Position numbers and translations under genes: made by a program. DNA of 64,000 nucleotides, taken from positions 56,549 through 120,548 of the forward strand of contig NZ_JACEFT010000012.1 of NCBI RefSeq assembly GCF_013697085.1. The letters are read 5' to 3'. This DNA is from Billgrantia kenyensis. GTDB lineage: Bacteria > Pseudomonadota > Gammaproteobacteria > Pseudomonadales > Halomonadaceae. Position 1 is the stretch's first letter, and each line of letters starts with the position of its first letter. A model generated the notes under the pieces. That model saw only the letters and a list, made by a program, of their open reading frames with translations. It made no database searches and had not been told where the DNA came from. Positions 54,642 through 62,600 of the stretch are shown here, piece by piece.

Positions 54642-55898
54642 TTGGATGGCCCCCAGCCGCCGCTCTATTTCCCGTCGTGTCTGGATGCTGACACCCAACT
54701 CCTTCGCAACGGTTTCCCAGCCGTTGACTGCCGTCACGACTTTCTCTATCGCCTGCCTGGCTTCGCTCCAGCGAGTGAAACCGGCCTGTTCGGCCAGCGC
54801 CTGAACGGACTTGAGGGGTGGGTTTCTGCCGTGGCCCTTGAACGCCGTCGTGTGTTCGCCATAGGGGCTGGGACTGAAGGTCAGATCGTAGCCGGGAGTG
54901 GGGCGCCATTGGCCTTCATCATCGAGTAGAAACGCCCAGTTCTTGCTGTGATCGTCCTGATTGCAGGCGAAGAGGTTGAACATGGCGCGACGAAACAGCG
55001 CTTTTCCGACGGCAGGTTTGCGGCACAGAACCTGGCCGGCCTTGATCAGGTCTTCATAATCCAGCGACGGCGAACGAAAATCGGCATCCAGCAAGCCACA
55101 GGCACTGCTCATGTGGTAACGCCCCTGTGCACTGCAGTCGAAGCGTCGCAATGCAAGCCAGGCAAGCGCCGGGGAGTCTTCAGGGGGCGAAATCAGTTGC
55201 CACTCGGGTGTCTCGATGCCGGCATGACGGGCAAGGGTCAGGTAGGCCGCCTCGCACAGCCCCTCCTCATGGCCCAATGCCAACGCACTCGAAGTGAACT
55301 TGACCAGCCAGGGTTCCAACCCCTCGCGTGGGTGGGTGCTGGCCAGGTCAGTGACATTGGGTGAAAGATACACCTGTACCTTTGGGCGAGCCCCGCCGGA
55401 ACTGCCGGCTTGGGCCAAGGCGGTGAGCACGGTGTCGGTATGGCCTTCGAAGAGTCGGCGGGCCTGCTCACCAAGCTCACCCAGGCTGCTCCAGGGGGAG
55501 GATTCAGCGTAATCGACAAGCTCGGAAGCAGGCCGGTAGCTCAAGGCTCCCATGCCGTGCTCGCCAACGAAAGCCAGGCGGTCCATTGGCGTAACGTCAT
55601 GTGGCGATATGCCGTGCTGACGAAAAAGGCGATCCATCAGCATCAGACCCCAGCCGTCCGGCAGCGAATCGGCAAACAGGCCGTGCAGGCCATGATGAGG
55701 CTGGCGCGGTGCGCCTTGCAGCCGTGTATCGAACGCCAGCTGGAACGGCGAGAGGTTGTGAAACTCTCGACAGTAGGCGTCGTCATACTGGAAGAACACA
55801 CCCTGGCGACTCTGCGCCAACCGCCCAATGCGTATTTGACGGCCATCACTGAGTCGGCGCAGTACCTCAAGCTGCCTTACCGGAACGAAGTCAGGCAT
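54612..55898 (-). CDS. hipA: HipA-family serine/threonine kinase toxin
   Basis: About 428 residues, similar to E. coli HipA (440). Start at 55898 is preceded by GAGGAGGT. The N-terminal subdomain (IRIGRLAQSRQGVFFQYDDA), the Gly-rich loop SSGGARPK (166-173, candidate autophosphorylation Ser), Lys200 in WLVKF, the catalytic NQDDHSKNW with Asp316 and Asn320, and the YDLTF metal site with Asp338 are all present, so the kinase looks intact. Known HipA kinases phosphorylate aminoacyl-tRNA synthetases and cause dormancy. Its last codons (ENRPLWGG) read through the fliD terminator hairpin. It overlaps hipB by eight bases. Confidence 0.88.
   Translation of the reverse strand: MPDFVPVRQLEVLRRLSDGRQIRIGRLAQSRQGVFFQYDDAYCREFHNLSPFQLAFDTRLQGAPRQPHHGLHGLFADSLPDGWGLMLMDRLFRQHGISPHDVTPMDRLAFVGEHGMGALSYRPASELVDYAESSPWSSLGELGEQARRLFEGHTDTVLTALAQAGSSGGARPKVQVYLSPNVTDLASTHPREGLEPWLVKFTSSALALGHEEGLCEAAYLTLARHAGIETPEWQLISPPEDSPALAWLALRRFDCSAQGRYHMSSACGLLDADFRSPSLDYEDLIKAGQVLCRKPAVGKALFRRAMFNLFACNQDDHSKNWAFLLDDEGQWRPTPGYDLTFSPSPYGEHTTAFKGHGRNPPLKSVQALAEQAGFTRWSEARQAIEKVVTAVNGWETVAKELGVSIQTRREIERRLGAIQKENRPLWGG
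54614..54643 (+). terminator. Intrinsic terminator of fliD
   Basis: AACCGCCC at 54614-54621 pairs with GGGCGGTT at 54628-54635 and is followed by TTCTTTTT. The same bases encode the last residues of hipA on the opposite strand. In the second copy the hairpin is degraded. Confidence 0.85.
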
Positions 55899-56169
55899 CG
55901 CGCAGCACCTCCTCGATGCTTTGCGGCGTGCTCGGCGGGGGGGCTGCAAGCGCCGCGACACGTTCCAGCCGGTCCACGCTCTGCCAAAGCAGCAGGAACT
56001 GGCGCAGCGAAATCTGGCCGGTGCTCTCGAAGCGCTTGATGGTCGGTGCCGGCACACCGCTTCGCTCGGCCAGGGCGTTGCGCGAGAGTTTCAGCTCGCG
56101 GCGTCGGCGGCGGACGGCCTTGGCCAGGTCGTGCTGAACGTCACTGGCGGTGAGTAGAGAGAGGCGCAT
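55891..56169 (-). CDS. hipB: HipB-like helix-turn-helix antitoxin
   Basis: 92 residues with a Xre/Cro-type HTH (LAKAVRRRRRELKLSRNALA then ERSGVPAPTIKRFES). It precedes and overlaps hipA, the standard antitoxin-first order. It should bind and neutralise HipA and repress the operon. A 14-base palindrome lies just upstream. The ribosome site is weak. Confidence 0.85.
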   Translation of the reverse strand: MRLSLLTASDVQHDLAKAVRRRRRELKLSRNALAERSGVPAPTIKRFESTGQISLRQFLLLWQSVDRLERVAALAAPPPSTPQSIEEVLRDA

Positions 56170-56186
56170 GCACGAATTCTCTTGTG

Positions 56187-56200
56187 GATACTATCGTATC
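56187..56200. promoter_or_regulatory. Candidate HipB operator
   Basis: GATACTATCGTATC carries the inverted repeat GATAC/GTATC and lies 18 bases upstream of the hipB start. Known HipB sites (TATCC-N8-GGATA) are similar in kind though not identical. Confidence 0.5.
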
Positions 56201-56270
56201 TACTATAGCAGAAAAGTATGGGATAAAAGATATTATGTTGTCCGTTAAACTGCAGGTGGCCAGCCGCGAA

Positions 56271-56520
56271 GGTCAGCGATACCGTGACCCAATTCGTTGG
56301 TAGCAACGGCGCTCTGGGCGGTGCCATCAGCGCGGCCGAGAGCCGCATCGAGAGCCTCAACGAACGTTACCTGCGCATGGAGCAGAGCATCGAGGCCACA
56401 CTTACCCGCTACCGCACTCAGTTCGGCCAGCTCGACGGCATGATCGCCCAGATGAATCAGACCAATGACTACCTGAAGCAGCAGTTCGACATGATGAACG
56501 CCCAGCTCGGGCGGGATTGA
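56271..56520 (+). pseudogene. fliD: Second, start-less copy of the fliD 3' end
   Basis: The frame runs from within VSDTVTQF to a TGATAG stop and gives about 80 residues equal to the FliD C-terminus, with eight differences. There is no fliD-like start, ribosome site or promoter; a GTG at 56284 is in frame only by chance. The frame upstream of 56271 loses similarity. It may be the remnant of a different fliD allele, or the far border of an inserted segment. It is followed by a weakened copy of the fliD terminator (about 56541-56569). Confidence 0.85.
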
Positions 56521-56577
56521 TAGCCCGCCGACCGAGTGCTCAGCCGCGCAACAGTGGGCGTTTTCTTTGCGTGGACG

Positions 56578-56606
56578 TTGACCTCCGTATAGTGTTGCTA
56601 TACAGT
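56578..56606 (+). promoter_or_regulatory. Promoter with overlapping operator for higBA
   Basis: TTGACC at 56578-56583 and TACAGT at 56601-56606 are 17 bases apart. The inverted repeat GTATAG/CTATAC (56587-56592 and 56598-56603) overlaps the spacer and the -10 box, well placed for repression by HigA. Confidence 0.75.
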
Positions 56607-56612
56607 ATCCAA

Positions 56613-56891
56613 ATGATCAAGAGCTTCCGTCACAAAGGCCTGCGCAAGTTCTTTGAAACCGGCTCTACAGCCGGCATCCAGGCCAAGCATGCATCAAAGC
56701 TGCAGGTGCAGCTCACAGCACTGGATAGCGCCAAACGTCCCGAAGACATGAGTGCACCTAGCTGGAAGCTCCATTCGCTCAAGGGCGGCTTGGCCGGGCA
56801 TTGGGCAATCACCGTCAACGGGAACTGGCGACTCACCTTCGCTTTCGAAGGGGAAGACGCCATTCTGGTTGATTATCAGGACTACCACTAG
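56613..56891 (+). CDS. higB: HigB-type toxin of the RelE/ParE fold
   Basis: 92 residues with the family start MIKSFRHKGLRKFFETG, the middle PSWKLHSLKGGLAGHWAITV and NGNWRLTFAFEGEDAILVDY. HigB cuts mRNA at the ribosome. Toxin precedes antitoxin, typical for higBA. The gene lies only about 90 bases after the fliD fragment and has its own promoter-operator. Confidence 0.9.
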   Translation: MIKSFRHKGLRKFFETGSTAGIQAKHASKLQVQLTALDSAKRPEDMSAPSWKLHSLKGGLAGHWAITVNGNWRLTFAFEGEDAILVDYQDYH

Positions 56892-56901
56892 GAGAGAGAG
56901 C

Positions 56902-57183
56902 ATGGGCCGCATGCACAATCCTGCTCACCCTGGCGCCGTGCTGCGCGAGTACATCGGAGATGTCACTGTCACCGAGGCAGCCTCGCGGCTTGGCGTGACC
57001 CGCGCTGCCCTTTCCCGCATCTTGAATGGAAGCGCTGGCATCTCTGCTGATATGGCGCTGCGCCTTGAACAGGCGCTGGGCACTAGCGCCGAGATGTGGC
57101 TGGAAATGCAGCTCAAGTATGAGCTCTGGCAGGCGTCCCAGCGTCCACGCGCTCAGGTAACCCCTCTGCATGCAGCGGGTTGA
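56902..57183 (+). CDS. higA: HigA-type antitoxin
   Basis: 93 residues with HTH (VTVTEAASRLGVTRAALSRI then LNGSAGISADMALRLEQAL) and the family start MHNPAHPGAVLREYI. Start at 56902 after AGGAGAG. It binds HigB and represses the operon. 10 bases after higB. The stop is only about 40 bases before the flagellin promoter. Confidence 0.92.
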   Translation: MGRMHNPAHPGAVLREYIGDVTVTEAASRLGVTRAALSRILNGSAGISADMALRLEQALGTSAEMWLEMQLKYELWQASQRPRAQVTPLHAAG

Positions 57184-57220
57184 TGAAGCGCCAAACGAGC
57201 GAATGCCAACGACACCTCGC

Positions 57221-57246
57221 TAAAGCTTTCCCCAGTCAAGCCGATA
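57221..57246 (+). promoter_or_regulatory. Sigma28 (FliA) promoter of the short flagellin gene
   Basis: TAAA at 57221-57224, 15 bases, GCCGATA at 57240-57246, 46 bases before the GTG start. Confidence 0.85.
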
Positions 57247-57292
57247 CTCCCTCCACCGGTGCACTTCGTCGCGCCCGGCGGAGGGTGATCGC

Positions 57293-58120
57293 GTGGCCGT
57301 TATCAATACCAACATCCTGTCGATGATCGTGCAGAACAATCTGCGCAGCAGTCAGCAAGCCATGCAGACGGCCATGCAGCGGCTTTCGTCGGGCCTGCGC
57401 ATCAACAGCGCCAAGGACGACCCGGCGGGCCAGGCCATTGCCAACCGCATGACCGCGCAGATCCGCGGGCTCAACCAGGCGGCACGCAACGCCAACGACG
57501 GTATCTCGCTGGTGCAAACCGCCGAGGCGGCTCTTGGCCAGGTGAATACCAATCTGCAGCGTATCCGCGAACTCACCGTGCAGGCAGGCAATGGCACCCT
57601 GAGCCCTACCGATCTTGCCGCGATACAGGACGAGATCGACCAGCGCCTGGATGAGATCGACCGCATCGGGCGACAAACCGGCTTCAACGGCGTTTCCGTC
57701 GTGGGCGAAAACCGCCGCGTGCACATCCAGGTAGGGGCCAATGACGGCGAGACCATCGCCATCGAGATTCAGGCCATCAATCGGGACTCGCTGGGGTTGA
57801 ACGGGTTTCGTGTGCTGGCCAATGAGGATGGCGATGCCACGGAATCCCCGTTGGACGCGCTCGACCAAGCGCTGAAGCGAACCGACCGCCAGTGCAGCCA
57901 GCTCGGCGCGCTGCACAATCGCTTCGAGGCGGTGATCGACAACATCCAGAGCACAACGCTCAACCTCGGCGCCGCCCGCTCGCGCATCATGGATGCCGAT
58001 TACGCCCAGGAGGTTTCCAACCTGGTGCGTGCCCAGATATTGCAGCAGGTCGGGATGGCCATCCTGGCCCAGGCCAATCGCCAGCCGGAGATTGTCCTCG
58101 AACTGCTGCGTCAGCGCTGA
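57293..58120 (+). CDS. Short flagellin
   Basis: 275 residues, essentially only D0/D1 domains. N-terminal SSGLRINSAKDDPAGQAIAN and C-terminal ARSRIMDADYAQEVSNLVRA are canonical. There is almost no variable domain. It carries a Cys at 201 (TDRQCSQLG), rare in flagellins, and ends with VLELLRQR instead of the usual VLSLL plus one residue. GTG start, GGAGGG upstream. Could be a minor or junction flagellin. Own sigma28 promoter. Confidence 0.93.
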   Translation: MAVINTNILSMIVQNNLRSSQQAMQTAMQRLSSGLRINSAKDDPAGQAIANRMTAQIRGLNQAARNANDGISLVQTAEAALGQVNTNLQRIRELTVQAGNGTLSPTDLAAIQDEIDQRLDEIDRIGRQTGFNGVSVVGENRRVHIQVGANDGETIAIEIQAINRDSLGLNGFRVLANEDGDATESPLDALDQALKRTDRQCSQLGALHNRFEAVIDNIQSTTLNLGAARSRIMDADYAQEVSNLVRAQILQQVGMAILAQANRQPEIVLELLRQR

Positions 58121-58169
58121 GGCAATAGGCACCGTCAACGTGAAAACCAAAATTTTTTCGTTCTCACCC

Positions 58170-58195
58170 TAAAGTCCTGTCGGCAGGTGCCGTTA
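58170..58195 (+). promoter_or_regulatory. Sigma28 (FliA) promoter of the main flagellin gene
   Basis: TAAA at 58170-58173, 15 bases, GCCGTTA at 58189-58195. One base differs from the GCCGATA of the other sites. It gives a leader of about 105 bases before the ATG. Confidence 0.8.
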
Positions 58196-58307
58196 AACAG
58201 GGTAACGGCCAACGGCGCCGTTGAGGTAGGCCCGAGATGCTGGGCCGGGAAAATCAAGGTTCAGTGGGCCCGCCAATGGAGCCCTCAACGAAAAGAAGGA
58301 ATGACAC

Positions 58308-59420
58308 ATGTCAGTCATCAATACCAACATCACTTCGATGATCGGCCAGTCCAATCTGCAGAAGAGCCAGAACGCCCTGCAGACCTCAATGGAGCGCCTC
58401 TCCTCCGGCCTGCGTATCAACAGCGCCAAGGATGATGCGGCCGGTCAGGCCATCGCCAACCGCATGTCTGCCCAGATCAATGGTCTGTCTCAGGCCCAGC
58501 GCAACGCCAATGACGGCATTTCTATTGCACAGACCGCTGAGGGAGGCCTGAATCAGATTAACGATAACCTGCAGCGCATCCGTGAGCTGAGCGTTCAGGC
58601 CTCCAATGGCACTAACAGCCAGAATGACCTGCAGTCTATCCAGGATGAAATCGATCAGCGCCTGAGCGAAATCGACCGTATCTCCGCCGAGACCGACTTC
58701 AACGGCGTCAAGGTGCTGGCCAGCGAAGACAATGCGCTGCGTATCCAAGTGGGTGCCAATGACGGTGAAACTATCACCGTTAATCTGGACAAAATTAATT
58801 CTGAAGCCCTTGGCCTTGATGAGTTCAACGTCAATGGCTTTGTGGGAACACCAGCAGCGGCGACAGCAGGCGATTTGGGGCTAGGCACAGATGCTTTCGC
58901 ATCAGGTGTAACTTTTGGTTCTGATGTTACAATTGATACGAATTCACTGCCCACTGGTTTTTCTGCGGCTGGAACAGACCCTTTCGTGGTTGATGATGAG
59001 GGTAACTTCTTTATCGTTGGAACCGTTGGCTCTGACACTGCCTATGTGGGTGCAAATGTCAATATTGAGCGCAACTCCGATGGCGAAGTGACGGGCATTG
59101 AAGTAAGCGCCACCGGTGGGGTGATTCGAGGCGATGGTGATCGTACAGGCAGCGCACTTGCAACGCTAGACAAGGCGCTGAATCAGGTAGACAGCCTGCG
59201 TTCCGAGCTTGGTGCCGTGCAAAACCGCTTCGAGGATGCCATTACCAACCTGAGCACCAACGAAACCAACCTGGCCGCTGCCCGTTCGCGCATCGAAGAC
59301 GCAGACTATGCGGTGGAAGTTGCCAACATGACCCGCGCACAGATCCTGCAGCAGGCCGGCACTTCCGTTCTGGCCCAGGCTAACCAGATCCCGCAGAACG
59401 TACTGTCTCTGCTGGGCTAA
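58308..59420 (+). CDS. fliC: Flagellin (main filament protein)
   Basis: 370 residues. Conserved D0/D1 ends (SVINTNITSMIGQSNLQKSQ; ILQQAGTSVLAQANQIPQNV) frame a central variable domain at about 165-285 (58800-59165) that is AT-richer than its flanks: bases 58921-58980 are 47% GC. That fits a surface domain under exchange. An AAGGA ribosome site and long leader suggest high expression. Followed by a strong terminator and a possible modification gene. Confidence 0.95.
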   Translation: MSVINTNITSMIGQSNLQKSQNALQTSMERLSSGLRINSAKDDAAGQAIANRMSAQINGLSQAQRNANDGISIAQTAEGGLNQINDNLQRIRELSVQASNGTNSQNDLQSIQDEIDQRLSEIDRISAETDFNGVKVLASEDNALRIQVGANDGETITVNLDKINSEALGLDEFNVNGFVGTPAAATAGDLGLGTDAFASGVTFGSDVTIDTNSLPTGFSAAGTDPFVVDDEGNFFIVGTVGSDTAYVGANVNIERNSDGEVTGIEVSATGGVIRGDGDRTGSALATLDKALNQVDSLRSELGAVQNRFEDAITNLSTNETNLAAARSRIEDADYAVEVANMTRAQILQQAGTSVLAQANQIPQNVLSLLG

Positions 59421-59473
59421 GTCGTCTAGCCTGAATCAGGGCCAGGTACACGTTGTGCCCCTAGCTCACACTC

Positions 59474-59501
59474 AGCCGGCTCCTTATGGGGCCGGTTTTT
59501 T
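59474..59501 (+). terminator. Intrinsic terminator of fliC
   Basis: GCCGGC pairs with the GGCCGG segment (CCGGC at 59476-59480 region against GCCGG at 59491-59495), followed by six T. Confidence 0.85.
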
Positions 59502-59694
59502 CATGTCTGGGTAGCCCATCGTAGGTTTCTGGCTCTCTTGGAATGCGCTTCCAAGTGGCTTCGTGGCGGTGACATCAGGTGTAAAGCGTTTCAATAGCCT
59601 AATAGGCTGCCCATCGTCGTTTTAATCCTGCCTTTGGCCAGATGCATCTCCGGTAAAATGCCAGAACTCCTTAGACCGCCCCGGTAATGCCACC

Positions 59695-62600
59695 ATGTCG
59701 AAGAAGCGCCGCACCCCCAGGCCCCGCTCTACCAGGCCTCTCTCCGCTCCTTACGCTGCTCGCCAGCACTCTGGCGATCGGCTGAGAGTGGAGTTGTCCA
59801 GGCTCAGCCAATTGCTGAATGAGAGGCGCGTGGAGGAGGCGCTGGACACAAGCCGCGTACTGATAGCTAATTACCCTGGGCACCTTGAAGTCGCGAAGTT
59901 GCATGGCTGGGCCTTGCTACAGCAAGAGGCCTACGTGGAAGCTCGTCCTTTCCTCGAGCAGGCATTGAATGAGGCACCGTATGACCCTGGGCTCCTTACG
60001 GCCTTGGCACGCTGCCTGATGTTTGATGAGGAGGCAGAGCTAGCGTTGACGCTGTTGGAGCGAGCACTGGCACAGGATGCAAGGCGTGCCGATACACTGA
60101 GCACACGAGGCAGCGTCTATAAGATGTTGCAGCGTATTCCCGAGGCCATCGAAAGTTACCGACAGGCGTTGGCCATTGACCCGAGCCATCTCGCTACCCA
60201 CGTCAACCTTTCACACCTAATTTGTTACCAGCCAGGTGATAGTGCCTTCAAGGCGCTTGAAGCGCTCTATACCGCTCCTTCAAGCACAACAGAGGAGAAG
60301 GTGCGCTGTGGCTTTACTCTGGGAAAAGCCTATCTAGACATCGGCAAAAAGTCGCAGGCCTTTGCTTTTTTCCGTGAGGCAAATGACCTGGCTTTGGGGC
60401 AGGTCAGTCCCCCTTCTCAATCTCCTGAAGAGCGGTTACGCTTTATTCAGCGCCACTTTACTGCCTCGCTTTTTCCTTCGTTGCGTGAAGGCGGACGGTC
60501 TGAGGTGCCGCAGGTGATCGTTTCGGGACTTTCACGCTCGGGTAAGAGCCTGGTCGAATCGCTGTTCAGCGGTATCGAGGGGGTTAGCCTGGCGGGGGAA
60601 AGCACGACGCTGAGCGACTATGTCAAAGAGTTGCTGGAGAAGCAGGGGGGGGGCTTGGGTGATTACCTCAAGCAGCTCACTCCGGAGCGCTGCCGAGAAG
60701 ATGCTGAGAACTATAGGGCGCGGCTAGATAGTGAAAACTTGCAGATCACTACGATTCCCAGTGATCTCTGGTTGTTGGGGTTGATCGGTCTGTGGTTGCC
60801 TCACGTTCCTATTATCTTCTGCGTTAGAGATCTGCTCGATCAGGGCGTGACCTGTTATTTTCATCATTATCAGCACTCGGCTGCTCATTCTTACACGTAT
60901 GACTTGAACGCTTTGGGCCGCCATATCGGCTGTTTTGAAAAAACAATGGATCACTGGGCGGCGGTTCTGCCGAATCCGATCTTTTTGGTGGATTACCGTG
61001 AGCTGACCGAAAACCCCGAAGAGGTCGCCGGCAACCTGTTGGGGGCGCTGGGACTTAAGCGCTCCGATGCATATCGGCAGCAGTTGGAGCGTAACGCTAA
61101 CCAGATCAGCGCGATCAGCCCCATTGTCTCGCTGGATATACCCCTGCCCATTCGTAGTGATTTCAATGGGATTGGCCATGACTTCATTGAATGCCTAGGC
61201 CCTCTCATCGACGGTTATAAAGCCGTTCAACGAGAATTTGACGCGCCGGCAATTCCACGTAGCTCCAATGCTGGGCTTGATGCAGAGTCAACCTCAGACA
61301 CATTGGCCCTGGCACATGCAGGAGTAGCGCCTATGGGCGAGTTCAATTGGCAGTTGCCCGGGCGTATCGTGACATTCGATAACGGTGGCAGTTTCGTGCT
61401 GCAATCCCGCTTTCCAGAGCTGATGCATAGCGGAGCCTTTGCCGTAGTCTGCTTCGATCCGACCAGCCGGCTCGCGGATCGGGAAGAGTTGGCGGAGCTG
61501 GATGAGTTCCAGTACTTCCCGCATGTACTGTTGGGCGATGAGCAGTCCGGCAGCCTGCATGCCTGCCTCGACCCGTTCCTGAGTGCTACCCTGGAGCCGC
61601 TTCCCGAAGAGCAGTTGCCAATGCACCGTCGCGATGGCGCTCGAGTGTTGGCGAAACTACCGGTGACCAGCATCGCCCTGGACCGTATCGAGGGGCTGGA
61701 AAGTCTCGACTACCTGGTTCTGGATGCTTACAGCGATAGTGCGGCCATTCTCGACCATGGGCGCAATGCACTTTGTGATACCCTGCTCATCCAGGTACGC
61801 ATTGCTTTTCAGCCTACGCATCAGCGCCAGCCCAACCTCGCAGAGCTGATGCATTGGGCGGCGCGTAACGGCTTTCGTTTCTATAGGTTGCATGCACCCG
61901 CCTCGTACAGCCACTTGCCTGCTCGCGATGACTTGACCCGCCATCAGGCTAGTGAGCTGGAATCTGCAGATGCATTGTTGATACCCAGCCATGAGCGCAT
62001 GGCATCGCTGAGCGACAAGCAGCGCATCAAGTTGGCCTTTCTGTTGGATACGCTGTTCGAGATTCAGGACCTTAGCCACTCTCTGCTGGAAGCCGTCGAG
62101 CCCAGGCGCGCTGAGGAGTATCTGGCCGCACGAGGCTATTTAGGCGGTGAGGGTTCGTCTTCGCATGAAACGCACAGCCCCGTGGTAGCGGCGCTGGCCC
62201 AAGTGCGCCAGGCGCTGGCAAGGCACAGCGTACAAAGAGCCTACACAATCTCCAGTCGCCTGCATCAGGCTCTGCCGGATGTGCAGGAAATTACTTTGCT
62301 GTGTGCAGAGAGTGCCTCGCTGGTGGGGCATGACGGCAAAGCTTTGGAATTATTGACTGCTTTGCATAACAAATCCGTTGACGATATACAGATCGTAGCG
62401 GCCTTGGCAAGGGCTCAGTTGCGAGCCGGGCTGTGGTGGGAAGCGGAAGCGATACTGCAACCCCATGCGGGCGCAGGCGAGGCACTGCAAATCAAGCGTT
62501 TGATGCTAGAAAGTTACCTTGCACATGAAGGTCAGCCCGTGGGGATGCATGAAGCGGCGATGGCTCGCTGCCATGTGTTGCTTGCAGCACAGCCAGAGGA

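Noticed and set aside
59596..59612. AGCCTAATAGGCT palindrome before the multidomain gene
   Set aside because: Short, AT-centred and without T-tract or conserved partner; too weak to call a site.
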